24,054 nucleotides of DNA from Oppiella nova (GCA_905397405.1 CAJPVJ010000505.1:1-24054), one strand, 5' to 3'. Shown: positions 9,834 to 20,605, counted from the first letter of the stretch. A program made the numbers and translations. Notes: generated by a model from the letters alone, not told the origin.

Positions 9834-9965
9834 ATGAGTCGGTTATATGAAGTGAACAATAGTTTGGAAGTTAAGGAACGGACAGATGTCTGTGCAATGG
9901 CTCACGAGTTAGTTCTCTGTAGCAAAAAGGTCTCAATAGTGATGTTTGTGGAGAACAGGAAATGA
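9834..9965 (+). CDS. Possible small ORF or exon, 43 aa, function unknown
   Basis: The ATG at 9834 opens a frame reading MSRLYEVNNSLEVKERTDVC at its start and stopping at TGA 9963-9965. Local GC is well above the surrounding AT-rich DNA. Residue use (Glu, Val, Lys, Asp, Cys) looks more protein-like than neighbouring frames. It has no domain, signal peptide or membrane segment that I recognise. It lies about 1.8 kb upstream of the labial start, so an upstream non-coding exon of labial is another possibility. Chance is a serious alternative at this length. Confidence 0.2.
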   Translation: MSRLYEVNNSLEVKERTDVCAMAHELVLCSKKVSIVMFVENRK

Positions 9966-10922
9966 ATGGCAAACCCCTGATGTTAGTTATAATGTGAAAA
10001 CAATGCATTTATTTTTGTTATTTTATGAAATAAAATGTCTTGAGTAAAAGTAAGGAATGTAATGTAATGAGAATTCATATTATACACAGGGCTGTATGAA
10101 TACAAAGCAATGGTTTGATATACTGTGATAGTCTTAACATGAACATAAAATATTGTATTGTATGTTAAGTCATTGCGATGTCAATCATTGGCGGAAAGTG
10201 AGGGAAAAGTGGAAAACCGGTTGCGAATAGTGTATAGATCTGAATGTGTATAACATTAAGAGATGATTGCATTGCAATGGTGTATATGAAGGACATGTTT
10301 GAGACAAAATCAAATGAATCAAAAGGAGGGATCAATAGGAAAAGCAGGTAAAACCAAAGCAATAAGCGCTCTAAACTGCGATTACCTCCTCTTAAACTAA
10401 TATCATATCTTTAAGTCTCAAAAGTGGACTTAAATATTCATTTGGGAATACGATATGAGACATATGTTAGCACTGATAGCGTGGGAACACTGATAAACAT
10501 TTAGCACCTGAAAGAGCATTACTTAAATGTTTGTGTAGTTTTACCGCAACTCTAATGATGTACTTCTCATAACTCGGACTCTAAAGACAACAACACAAAC
10601 ATTACTTATGTTTTAAGTGATGATAATTAATAAAAGATTAGCACACAATCGCCCAAATTGTTACTTTTTGCACATTTAATGATTTTGTAAATTAAAAAAG
10701 TGTTTCCTATTAAATAAACCAATAATGATTCAAATAAATATCAAAACCACGGGTTGCTTACGACTCACACATTCTCTCTATGCTTTCAAACCGATATATT
10801 GTCACTCTTTAGCTCTTTTTAGTTATTATTATTATTACTTTAGTATTGGCTATAATTCATATAATGCCAGATAGAATGGAAAATTCAGTAATTCAGTGAA
10901 TTCAGTGCACAACCAAATTGTG
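9966..10922. other. Upstream intergenic region of labial
   Basis: This is moderately AT-rich DNA with a minus-strand frame at 10165-10362 that shows no credible protein features. A short (TTA)n run lies near 10825-10840. Enhancers of labial may lie here, but I can point to no specific site. Confidence 0.4.
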
Positions 10923-10950
10923 GAGAGAGAGAGAGAGAGAGAGAGAGAGG
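10923..10950 (+). repeat. (GA)n tract upstream of labial
   Basis: This is a pure GA run of 28 bp, about 0.85 kb upstream of the labial ATG and at the left edge of the GC-richer leader region. It is a candidate GAGA-factor binding tract, as found in many insect developmental promoters. Confidence 0.85.
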
Positions 10951-11390
10951 TGATGTGTTAGCGCATAGACGCATACTCTGGGCGTAACCAGTGATCTAAA
11001 GCAACAGAAAGACTGAAAAGACTGAAAGACTAGAGTAAATGCATAGAGAGTTGTGAACATTAAATGTTTCGTTAAGTCTCTCGTAAGACTGAGAACAGAG
11101 AGAACGTGAAAGTTATATAAAAAACATAAATTGGAGAATACATTGAATACATTAATACATTAAATCTGGACAAGAGTTGCAACAATTAACCAACAGATGA
11201 GAGGTAGTGAACTGGTTATAAGACATACCTTATAGTGATTATTATGATAATCAACGGATTGGTTGTGCGAGTGGTTAGAGTGGTTTCAGCCGTGAGTGAC
11301 ACACGTTTGTTGAGATCCTGTGTAGGGATCGGTTGGATGTGGAAGTGATCGAAACGCGAACTCAGAGCTGTATAAGCATTGTAAGCATTG

Positions 11391-11426
11391 CCATCATAAC
11401 CATCCTAACCATCCTAACCATCATAA
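11391..11426 (+). repeat. 9 bp tandem repeat, four units
   Basis: The units are ccatcataa, ccatcctaa, ccatcctaa and ccatcataa, in that order. The array sits just before the upstream ORF in the putative labial leader. Confidence 0.9.
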
Positions 11427-11437
11427 CCTAGAGCACC

Positions 11438-11491
11438 ATGAGTTGGGCCGCTCATGAGATGGGCACTCGAGCATTGGTCGCCACTCTCTGA
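11438..11491 (+). CDS. Upstream ORF in labial leader, 17 aa
   Basis: The ATG at 11438 has a strong context (gcaccATGa, A at -3) and reads MSWAAHEMGTRALVATL before TGA at 11489-11491. It ends about 310 bp before the labial start. If the leader is transcribed unspliced through here, scanning ribosomes would meet this ATG first, which could lower labial translation. The peptide itself is probably not functional. Confidence 0.35.
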   Translation: MSWAAHEMGTRALVATL

Positions 11492-11801
11492 CGTATGCGA
11501 GTCTTTCAACGACACCCATAATAGTTGAGTCCTATTCCCTGATCCCAACTCCCGGTTCCATCCATTAACCAAAGCTAATCCAATGCGAGCGCCGCTATCG
11601 TCACAATCACCACAACTAAAGTATAGACAACGCTATCATGTCTTAAGTTCACGTAATTGTGAATCCATTTGATTGGCAGACAATTATGAAAACTATTAAA
11701 TTTTCTAAAGTTTTACAATCAATGACTAAACTCTTGATGCACTCATTTGGTTGTGTTTTCTTGTATTGATATGTAATTTGAATCAACTCTTCAACTCTTC
11801 A

Positions 11802-12687
11802 ATGATTATGAACTCTAATGTTGTTTACGGAGCGAGTGTTTGTCATAACGGCTCCGCAACCAGTGATTACCAGAACTACCACCACAACCATCCAGACCTG
11901 GCTTACTATCAGGCTTCCAACGAATTGTCCGCCTCGTCCAGCACTGGTATCATACCCGGAGCCACACCGACTGCTAGCCATTATGCGTCCACTCTTCACA
12001 TGTCAGCACCGGTGCATCAGTTCGGCGACGGAATTATCAACGAAACCAATGGATTGAGTTATACTAATCTGGACACCCAGTTGTCTCAACCCAATTATGC
12101 CACTAATCCAGTCCCACCACATCATCAAAGACTTAGTCATTATAGTGATGCCCGTACGGGCTCTATCGTAGCACAAGGACCCCCATTAGGCCCACCTGTA
12201 GCTCAAGGCCCGCCACAACTATCAGTCACACCATCACATCAAAGCTATTCTCATCAATACAGGGATTTTCCGCACAGCGATGGCGGCCAGCTATCGGGTG
12301 GTCATCAGGATATGTTGTCTGCACTGTCAGACTGTGCCGTTAGGACTGGCATTTCAGGCGCCCCAACGACAACACCGCAATACCCAACCTATTTGGACAC
12401 AAGTTTGTTGACTCGACGGAACGGTAGTTCTGGACACCAGACGAGTATCCATTCGGGACATTATAGTGACGCTCAGCCATTTGCGGACATGACATGCGGT
12501 CAGTTGAACGGCACAGCTTACCATCTCAACCATTTGGCATCACATCTGCACCACTCGCCACACCATCCCCATCATCACCACCATTCTGGTACTACCCGGC
12601 AGTCGCAAACCAATTCAGTGATAGCGGCGGCACCGGTGCCTCAGTACAAGTGGATGCAAGTGAAACGAAATATACCCAAACCTAACA
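11802..12687 (+). CDS. lab: labial coding exon 1 (N-terminus to hexapeptide)
   Basis: This exon encodes residues 1-295 plus the first base of codon 296. It ends at a good donor, aca|gtgagt, so the open frame that continues to TGA 12698 is intron read-through. The region is rich in His, Ser, Gln, Pro and Tyr, typical of Hox N-termini. The hexapeptide lies 9-14 codons before the splice, the usual Hox arrangement. Confidence 0.92.
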
Positions 12688-13457
12688 GTGAGTTGTGATT
12701 TAATTTTGGGATTAATTTGAGATCAAATTTTCATAGTTATATGATTTATATGAATATTAGAAATGCAATGCAATTGAAAGTATGAGATATTATATGAAAG
12801 TAGTTTTGATGCACTTTATTAGTGTAAATGAGTAGAGAGAGAAGAAAGTAAAGCAAAACTGAGAGAGAATTGCATTTATTATGTCATAAATCATACTCAA
12901 GAATGCAATGACGGTAGTAGTGATGCTATAATACAGTGAACGCCGCGCACCCGACTCTCAAAGCTATAAATTGTGCGAAAGGCCTTTCACTGACACATTA
13001 GGGCACTGGTGGACAATATTCTCTGAAAATAAACCATAAATTCTATGCCAGACTATAGTGTATTCACAAATTCGGTTTCAATTCAATTGACTACAGATTT
13101 GAGGATAATTTTGTCAAAGACTTCAAACCGACTCCTCTTTCAAAGACTAATAAATCAATTAAAAGGCGAGAAATTTGAGCCATACTTCTAATGTAATTAT
13201 TAGAATCATACCATTCGTAAAATTACTGAACTTCTCATATATTTCTTAGGAATTGTAGAAATGCTTTATTAATAACACATTTCTCTCAAATTATTTCAAA
13301 CAAATGGCACTTAAAATGTAATTAATTGTTTGCATTTGAACTATCAACAAATCTGAATTAAATTAGCGATCAGTTTAAGAAGTCAACAGGTGTTGCACTA
13401 ACACAACAAACAGATGCTCACAATCTATTGATTTTAACATCAATCTATTCTTTAAAA

Positions 13458-13499
<42 letters not shown>

Positions 13500-14655
13500 G
13501 TATGTATGTATGTATATATGACATTCACTTTCAAGTCAAAAGTAAATTTCAATTTTTCATACAAAAACAACAATTTATACATCGATTCGCTATTCACTGA
13601 TCATTAGTTTCAGTGATTTCATGAAAGTATTTTAGGGAACGTTAGGTTCGGTTAAGACATACATTTGTCTGAATGAAGATGTGAGCCAAGAGTGCAATTG
13701 TGGTTGAATTACAGCAGCGATAGTGTGTGTGAGAGCAGTGGAGCACAAGTAGTGGACATTTGATTAATTGTTTTCTTCACGATTAATAACAAAAGCATTA
13801 ACTGAGAAAAGCCTTAACTCTTATAACTGTTAACCGTTGAGGGGTTGAGAGGGTCGCACCGATCGCACCGATAGCTATTTATTTAAGAAAGAGATGTGAG
13901 AAAAGGTAAACACAGTCTAAGAGCACCAGTGGTTGTAAATGCTGTAAATGATATGAACTCTATTTGTGTAAAAGCGGCTAAAATTTAGTTTTTTATTTGA
14001 ACACAATATATGTTTTGTAATTCAATAGAATAAACATTTGTTTATAGCCTAAGAGTCTAAGAGTTTCTCATTTTCTGGATTCTCAGTAAACAAAGCGCCG
14101 GAATTCAGTTTCAATGGAGCGCCTCAATCAGCGGTTGCCGTCTCTAACTGTGCCTCATCTGCCTCTCTGGCAGCTGGTCTCGCGGCCAACAACACCGGCA
14201 GAACCAACTTCACCACCAAACAGCTCACGGAACTCGAGAAGGAGTTCCATTTCAACAAATACCTGACTCGCGCCCGAAGAATCGAGATCGCCACTGCCCT
14301 CCAACTCAATGAGACCCAGGTCAAGGTATGTCACCCAGTCCATGAAACCACTTCTATCAGTACTACTATGTCTTTGCCTTACTTTCCACCACTTCTACCA
14401 CTTCCACCACCATTCAATCATTACTATTATGTCTTTGCCTTACTTTGCGTTTAGATATGGTTTCAAAACCGGCGAATGAAGCAAAAGAAGCGAATGAAAG
14501 AAGGATTAATACCGTCGGACACATCGACACCTCCGCCATCAGGAACTACACAAAGCAACTCATCGGTGACGGCCACACACTCGGACTCATCCAACGGCGC
14601 CTCTCTATCGCCAACTTCTCCCAAATTAAGTGATGGCTCTTCAGCCGCACAGTAA
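11802..14655 (+). CDS. lab: Hox protein Labial (three coding exons, 441 aa)
   Basis: This is a homeodomain transcription factor that patterns the anterior head and acts in the nucleus with Exd/Pbx-type cofactors. The coding exons are 11802-12687, 14087-14325 and 14455-14655. They join in frame to 441 residues with TAA at 14653-14655. Residues 84-91 are GLSYTNLD, a block I associate with labial proteins. Residues 241-261 are His-rich. The labial hexapeptide YKWMQV is at 282-287, followed by KRNIPKP. The homeodomain spans 330-389 and has the labial signature [20 protein letters not shown]. It keeps the recognition-helix residues I47, Q50, N51 and M54 and the WFQNRR core. Residues 390-441 form a Ser/Thr/Pro-rich tail. 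The ATG at 11808 has a better -3 A than the one at 11802, so the true start may be two codons later. No frameshift or missing key residue is seen. Confidence 0.97.
12688..14086 (+). other. lab: labial intron 1 (1399 bp, phase 1)
   Basis: The donor is gtgagttgtg and the acceptor ttctggattctcag. It separates the hexapeptide exon from the homeodomain exon, as in other Hox genes. It contains the CT/TATG microsatellite at 13460-13520 and a GC-richer stretch at about 13650-13880. No coding frame is seen. Intronic enhancers are plausible for a Hox gene, but no specific site is claimed. Confidence 0.88.
13460..13520 (+). repeat. (CT)n followed by (TATG)n in labial intron 1
   Basis: This is a pure CT run of 38 bp (13460-13497) joined directly to several TATG units. 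It is a compound microsatellite and a probable length polymorphism. Confidence 0.95.
14087..14325 (+). CDS. lab: labial coding exon 2 (homeodomain residues 1-46)
   Basis: This exon encodes the end of codon 296 to residue 375. The homeodomain starts at AAC 14188 and is cut after Lys46 (AAG 14323-14325). The donor is aag|gtatgt. Six bases upstream the sequence cag|gtcaag could mimic a donor after Gln44, but using it would drop Val45 and Lys46, because exon 3 begins with Ile47. GC content is clearly higher than in the flanking introns. Confidence 0.95.
14326..14454 (+). other. lab: labial intron 2 inside the homeobox (129 bp, phase 0)
   Basis: The donor is gtatgtcacc and the acceptor ctttgcgtttag. 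It falls between homeodomain residues 46 and 47. Part of it is internally repetitive: tactattatgtctttgcctt-like words occur twice (about 14362-14381 and 14422-14441). Confidence 0.93.
14455..14655 (+). CDS. lab: labial coding exon 3 (homeodomain 47-60 and C-terminus)
   Basis: It begins [17 protein letters not shown], completing helix 3. A 52-residue tail of Ser, Thr, Pro and Asn follows, and it ends in TAA. The homeodomain part ends at 14496. Confidence 0.95.
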   Translation: MWFQNRRMKQKKRMKEGLIPSDTSTPPPSGTTQSNSSVTATHSDSSNGASLSPTSPKLSDGSSAAQ

Positions 14656-15550
14656 GCTCTCTAAAGCCAACCCTTTTGTGTACTTCTAATGATTTGAGTG
14701 ACAAAAACCGAATTATGTATTATATAAATATCTATTACTCTATAAGTTTAGAAATAATACTCAGATTTTGTTTTGTAGGAAATAATTATCAATTATACTC
14801 TTTTACAATCAATGTATATATTATTAAGTGATTGGGGTTTAGGACTCCTTTTCATAGAACTAAACAAAAGTATAATTTTTTTGATGAGTTTTCACTCACA
14901 AACAAAGTGTTAGAATATATTCTCAATTTTATCAAATCGTGCTAAACATTGATATTAAGCTCGCGTTAATTAAGTTAATTTTTATGTGCCATAATTATGA
15001 CCATATTTTTAATGATGACTCGCATTAGGCTTTCATCCCAATTGAAACTCAATCCGAATTATAAAGACTAAGTCTCGACACCACTGGGCAACAGGTCTTA
15101 TATTAATTAATGATATAATAGCACATATTTATTGACTTTCCAAATATAAGCCTAATTGTTACGCCCATACAATATACAGGGATATCATGTAATAAGTTAT
15201 ATAATGTAATACACATTAAATTTTCATTACAATTGAAAATTTTGGCCTTAATTAAAACGCTTTGCTTTATGTTAGCCTTAAATAATACAATTGATGTAAA
15301 GCTGACTTTAAATGCAAAGCGTTTACACAAAAGTTCCCTAAATTAGATGTACTCTAATATAATACTAATTGTTATGAAATCATTTAAATGGAATTTTGAT
15401 GTATTTTTCTACCCTTCAAATTGAGTCAAAATGGAAACCCTTTTAAAATAATTGATAAAATTGTAACTTAAAGTTGATATGAGGTCTAAAACTGGAATTT
15501 TATGATTAAATATATATCAAAATGTAAAATAGCACTCAAATAATAAATTA
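14656..15550 (+). other. lab: Presumed labial 3' UTR and downstream AT-rich DNA
   Basis: No other gene follows the stop. Possible poly(A) signals on the + strand are ATTAAA at 15215-15220 and 15505-15510 and AATAAA at 15542-15547. Which one is used cannot be told. The minus-strand frame 15103-15330 is not accepted. Confidence 0.4.
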
Positions 15551-16378
15551 TAATTTAATTCTTAACGAACTATCTATTTTTTATTTACTCTGTAAATGGT
15601 TGTATGCTTTTTATAAAAACATTTTGTGCTCTAAATTAATGGCAAATAATATTCTCAATGAATACAACACATCCAGTGTTTGAGCACAAGAGCACTGATA
15701 GAATACCAAAGATAGAGCACAGGGAGGACAGGGAGCACATAGAGGATAGTTATATGAATATATTGTGAGAGAGCAGTGAGGGCTGGTATGGCTGGCTATG
15801 GTTCGCGCCGCACGATATTAATCACAGTTTGACAGAACCTCTAATCACATTCTGACCAAAGTTTGTGACGGAAATAATATGACGGCAACTGTAAAGCCGA
15901 GTCTCAGTAAGGCTTATACGAGAGTATAGTTTTCTGAATAGTCGTGTAGTAGAGGAAAGGGCCTGTGATGGGAGACTGAGTGACTGGCTGTGGGCTATCG
16001 CTACCAAAACTACCAAAACTGCAGACTTGAGAGAAGAGACAGAGCAGAGAGAATAGGATTGAAAGCCTAACCCGAATGCACTGAAGTCTGGCTTAAAGAT
16101 TAGTCAAGAAATGCAGTATTCGTTGCATTGCAGGCAATGATTCAACAAAAGGTTTTTTACAAAAGCTTTTGGATTGTAAGTCAAAGTTAGTCTTCGGCAG
16201 AGATTTATTGCTCATAAAGTATCAGAAAATCATAATAAAAGCCACAAATTGGTTGTGCTCTCAATGTATTTATATTTGGCAAAAGCATACAGTATTACAA
16301 CATTGTATTGCCTTTGTTTACGTCCATTAAACCATTGCTGAAAAGGACTGGTCATTCATCATTTCCATTTTTGCAACC

Positions 16379-16417
<39 letters not shown>

Positions 16418-16431
16418 GCTTTCAATCCTAT

Positions 16432-16463
<32 letters not shown>

Positions 16464-17260
16464 GCGCTATCGGTTAGGTGTAGCATACATATAGAGTACA
16501 TAGGCTAATGTAACATAGCCATAGAGCACAGCCCGACTCTCCACTGTATATTCATATGAAGGCACAGTCATGTCATTTATCAAAGTAACTCTCGAGCAAA
16601 CTTTTTTTGCTGTCCTAAAGCTCTACACAATTGTAGTCTTTTTGGCTTCACTTCACTCTCTCCTAGGCATCAGTACTACTACTACTCCACACTATTTCTA
16701 AATATTGTCCCCTTTTTAACAATAGAATTGTCCCCCACTTGATGTTTGCAGTAAACGATTCAAAATACTTTGTTTTATCATATTTTAGTCAATATGTAGA
16801 CGAGAGACGAGTAGTTAATTCTGAAAAGTAAACGTTTTTTTCAAAAAATTTGTTATTAATGTTCAAGAAGAGCTGAAAACGATAGAGAGATGTGTATCGA
16901 TTGGATTGCGTCAGTGTTAGTGTTTGATACCATTTATCATAATCTCGTTTATTATATGTGGAGTTCTGGGCACTGGAGTTGGGAATTACGTGCAAAAAGG
17001 AAGCAATAGAGCAATGGAGCAAATCTTTAACTATAGAGCACTGATAGCACCGATAGCTGTGATACGAGAATAGATGCGAATACCACTCAAAAAGCAATTA
17101 AGCAAAAAAGAAAATAATAAATGATTGTAACGGAGCGGAGGTGAACGCAATGATTAACCACAACTGCATTTGTCATTGAGGCTCTTGATTGAGACCTACC
17201 CCCCAATGCTTAAAGACCACTAGTAGAGCACAGACACCACTCCGAGCACACACTTCCAAG
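15551..17260. other. Intergenic, GC-richer patches, no supported gene
   Basis: The 15660-16120 stretch is GC-richer than average and holds several copies of the word gagcac. The minus frame 15822-16016 begins with hydrophobic residues (MVVLVAIAHS) but has no domain or exon support. The minus frame 16789-17097 is likewise unsupported. The stretch also contains the CT tracts listed separately. Confidence 0.4.
16381..16463 (+). repeat. Two (CT)n tracts
   Basis: Runs at 16381-16415 and 16431-16463 are separated by a 15 bp unique spacer. The reverse strand reads as GAGA. The + frame 16308-16508 is driven by this repeat and is rejected as a gene. Confidence 0.95.
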
Positions 17261-19003
17261 AATATATTAAACACTGAATCACTATTCTTAATCATATTAA
17301 TGATTAATAGGCGTCTAATTTGAAAACAGTAGGTGTTGTGAAACATTCAATTAATTCTCTATTTCAATGCATATCAATTGGTTTCAATATTTCTATCACA
17401 TATACACACAATTACTGATACAGTATTGTAATTGAAAACACATTCCAATGCACCCAACCCTATGGCTGACCAACTAATCCTATTCTCTAATAAACTTTTC
17501 ATTTATTTCTTAATCCTATATATTATACAAAGAATAAATCATTTGCATTGTATTGCATTTAAGCTAATACTTTGTATCCTTTATTGGGTGAAGTGTCACT
17601 GCATTATAAGCTCATTCAACCCCATCTCAACCCCATCTCAACCCCATCTCAACCCCATCTCCCATTCAAACGCAGCTAATGTTGTCAATGATATTGAACT
17701 TACTTTCAAATCAATTGAGTGCCGCACCAAACAGTCTATCATACATGTATTGTGTCTGCATGTGTTCAACCATTAAATAAGTAAATCATCACTGATTACT
17801 GATCAGTGATCACACACTGAATCAAGTTTTCACTTCAATCATACTTTTGTATTCAATTCTCAATCTTATTTCAATTAATTTTCATTTCAAAATTCTAATG
17901 ACCAAATAATAATATTTTAATAAACTCAATATTTATTATAGAAATCTCGTGTTTGTTTTACAGTGTTTGTCATAAATCTGCAGTATATTGTATATTGTAC
18001 TAAAATACAGTAATATTATATTCTGTGTAAATAAATCTAAAAATTCTAACGTAAAGTCGGGCCGTTGTTTAAAACTAACGGTTTGTTTGTATTTTATTAA
18101 CGTGTCTTAAATATTGACTTTTTATTTACAAGAATAAAGTCATTAAAGTGAGTTCAATGCAGTTCTTTCATTTGTTTAAAGTTATAAATATAGCCAAGAA
18201 TTTACAGTATTTTAAGATTTTATTATCAGTATATAATGAGAATATTCAAAAAGTACACTTGCGATGATAGAAACTAAAGTTTGGTTAAATATAAAGAAAT
18301 GTTAAAAATAAAATTGCGAATAATTAGATTACATATCGAGGTTGAAAATACAGTATTTGAATTTTAAGAATTTAAATCTAATTAAATTTTAAGAATTAAC
18401 AACTATCTTATATAGACAAATAGTATAACTACTTAGAGATGTTTTTCAATTGTTACAATAGTTTTTATTTAATGTTCAATTAATAATGTACATAATAAGC
18501 TTGCATTCATTGACAAATAAGTCAAAATCATTATTTAAAAGACAATTTATATTAATTGTTTGAAAGAAATGTAAATGTATGCTTTAATTAGAAAAGCGTT
18601 AATTAAACATAACATTAAGATTCATTTGATAAAGTTTATGAATTATGACTTTTAAACTACAAGCGCTGTACTGTATTTACATTTTTGTAGTAAATAATCC
18701 AAATGCATTAGAAAGCATTTTTAAACACTGTCTTTTAGGTATTTATGATAATTTATTATAAACTTTACGAATCATTACTCGCAAGGATTGAGACTGTTTT
18801 GGTGTAAAAGACATGGTTTATATATAGTTAATAAATCAACACCTTTGGTAAATGGTTTGATAACAATTGGCTAATAATGTAATGACACTCAAAATTGGCT
18901 ATTCTTTTGATAGACTACACAAGAATTGTTTGCTTTGAATTTAATGTTATATGAATATATTTGGAAATATAAGGAAAATAGAAATGGTAAAAACATTCAA
19001 TAA
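17261..19003. other. AT-rich intergenic region
   Basis: No gene is recognised. The + frame 17432-17776 reads through the 11 bp tandem repeat and lacks domain features. A short palindrome, actgatcagt, lies near 17800. Confidence 0.5.
17617..17660 (+). repeat. 11 bp tandem repeat, four units
   Basis: There are four perfect head-to-tail copies of caaccccatct. The unit is C-rich within AT-rich DNA, so it stands out by composition. Confidence 0.95.
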
Positions 19004-19459
19004 TTATCTATTGAGAGGAAGTGTTTCATAAAATAATGAAATGAAAGCATGAATTAGAGGACAGAATAGCATTGAAATGTTGAGCACAACAGCAATGAAT
19101 GTATTGTTTGGAGGGCCGACGGACACACATCTGGTGTTTGAATGGTTTGCAAAGTGAGTGAATATGTGGTGAAACGCAACGTTAGTATCATTTGATAGTT
19201 GAATATTTAATGTGTCCAAAGTTGAGACTTGTGTCCTATCAATGCTTTTAATTGCCATTTGATGGCAATCAGTGACATTGATGGCGATGCGCTCCACTAT
19301 CAGCTCCCATCTCACATACATGTCCTCATCCGACTCATCCAAACAAATTGATGGCTTGAGGCGAGTAATCATGGATTCATATCCACAGTTGTGTTGTGTA
19401 AACCGAAACGCAATGTTTGAGTTAAGCTCTGCCTCTATATATGATATAAACTCTAAACT
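19004..19459 (-). CDS. Possible last exon of an unknown secreted or membrane protein
   Basis: The minus frame is open from 19459 (after an in-frame TAG at 19460-19462) to TAA at 19004-19006, up to 151 residues. An ATG at 19372 would give 122 residues. Possible acceptors for a shorter exon include gaggcag before 19428. Residue use is balanced (Asp, Glu, Thr, Val, Cys), unlike typical AT-rich translation. There are several N-glycosylation sequons (NVT, NDT, NHS, NNT, NIS). The hydrophobic run FIAVVLNISMLFCPLIHAF near the C-terminus resembles a membrane or GPI-type tail. Local GC is raised. I do not recognise the family and give no function. Chance is the main alternative. Confidence 0.35.
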   Translation of the reverse strand, partial: SLEFISYIEAELNSNIAFRFTQHNCGYESMITRLKPSICLDESDEDMYVRWELIVERIAINVTDCHQMAIKSIDRTQVSTLDTLNIQLSNDTNVAFHHIFTHFANHSNTRCVSVGPPNNTFIAVVLNISMLFCPLIHAFISLFYETLPLNR

Positions 19460-19462
19460 CTA

Positions 19463-19993
19463 TATAAAGTAATACTAAACACAAAACTTATTCACAAATT
19501 TCTAAGTTTTTCAAATAATTCTTTTGGCAATATCTTCGTACCTCTTATTACTATTATTATTATTTTTAAGTTATGGTCTGTACTTATATATTATGCATGG
19601 AGTCGATGGAAAGCACTGGCAGGAGAGGTATGAGAGCAACAGGGAGGTTGGCTCAACTCATTCATCAATGTCATTGAAATGGTTAAACTTTAGATAATTA
19701 CTCAATTGTGTAATTTTAAAGATGCCACAAAAGCTTAGGTACTAATTATTCTAATGAGCTTATAATCAAATACAGGACATCTACATAAACAGCCGGGTAT
19801 GCTATCGTATCATATGGGTTGGTATGGCATGTGTTTGGATGACTGACCCCTGTGTTCACAAAATGAAGAGATTTACACTTTTCATATATCTCTCTCGAAA
19901 TTATAACTTATTTTGATTATTTGTTTTGAGTTTTGGTCAACAGTTGACAGACAGAAGCGCACCTCCAATACACCGCACCTACACTTCAAGCAT
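19463..19993. other. Intergenic, nothing recognised
   Basis: It contains a short (TTA)n run near 19548-19564 and otherwise AT-rich DNA. Confidence 0.45.
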
Positions 19994-20095
19994 TTAAGTT
20001 GACTTTATCTGTGCTATTGATAGGGCAGTGATAGTCGTGAATATGACAATCAGCTGCGACTCGGAGCTGTCCTGAGCTGTCAATATGTCATTCAT
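19994..20095 (-). CDS. Possible small ORF or exon, 33 aa, function unknown
   Basis: The minus-strand ATG at 20093-20095 reads MNDILTAQDSSESQLIVIFT and ends in a hydrophobic stretch and TAA at 19994-19996. The frame is open upstream for about 15 more codons. It shares strand and raised GC with 19004-19459, so both could belong to one minus-strand gene, but no convincing donor links them. It is too short to rule out chance. Confidence 0.18.
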   Translation of the reverse strand: MNDILTAQDSSESQLIVIFTTITALSIAQIKST

Positions 20096-20573
20096 GGGAT
20101 TGTTATCAAACAAATGAGTGGCAGTCACTGGCAGTCACTGTCAGCCCAACACACAATGCATTCTCCACTTTGTTTCGGACCCAAAATCAGTCCTCTTTTC
20201 ATATGACGACTGCTTTTCAGAGATTAAACTCAAATTTAGACTCTTCTTCACCGTCTTTGTCCATCAAAAGCAGCTCAACCTAACGGGTCGGGTGTTTAGG
20301 GTTGTGGTGTGTATTGTCTGGATGTATGTGTGTGTCCACTAACTCATCAAAAGGTAAGAAAATGCTTCTGTCATTGAAAGCACTCATTGATGGCAACACT
20401 TATGTGTCCCAAGAGTTTTGGAAAACTATATTAAACTTTTCGTTTACTAGTCTTGAAGCGCATTCCCAGGCATTCCTCTCAAAGATTCCTATATTTTGAC
20501 AGCACTGCACAAGAAAAGCACCTGTGAGTTAGCCTGTCCTATATATGATGGATCACTCTCTCCTCACACACAC

Positions 20574-20576
<3 letters not shown>
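20096..20576. other. GC-richer intergenic stretch, no supported gene
   Basis: The + frames at 20118-20342 and 20302-20499 overlap each other and have no recognisable domain. A small duplication, ggcagtcact twice, is at about 20120-20139. Confidence 0.35.

Positions 20577-20605
<29 letters not shown>
20577..20605 (+). repeat. (GA)n tract
   Basis: This pure GA run of about 29 bp is the first of three GA runs on the + strand leading into the long inverted repeat. Confidence 0.95.

Larger units (their letters stand above)
10951..11801 (+). promoter_or_regulatory. Putative labial promoter and 5' leader
   Basis: GC content is higher here than in flanking DNA, as expected for a transcribed leader. 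A TATA-like tatataaaa at 11114-11122 is the best core-promoter candidate. The stretch contains a four-unit 9 bp repeat and an upstream ORF (separate entries). No in-frame ATG precedes the labial start after the last in-frame stop. A spliced non-coding first exon cannot be excluded. Confidence 0.35.

Noticed and set aside
11751-11801. Extension of labial to a TTG at 11751
   Set aside because: The first ATG in frame is 11802, and TTG starts are not expected in animal nuclear genes. The extra residues show no labial similarity.
12688-12698. labial exon 1 ending at the in-frame TGA
   Set aside because: The gtgagt donor at 12688 precedes it, and splicing to 14087 gives an intact homeodomain in frame.
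15822-16016. Minus frame with a signal-peptide-like start
   Set aside because: The hydrophobic start is short, with no cleavage site or domain following. The length is within chance in this GC-richer patch.
16308-16508. 66 aa frame with Ser-Leu runs
   Set aside because: It is driven by (CT)n tracts.
17617-17660. CRISPR-like array
   Set aside because: Units are 11 bp head to tail without spacers, in animal DNA. It is a simple tandem repeat.
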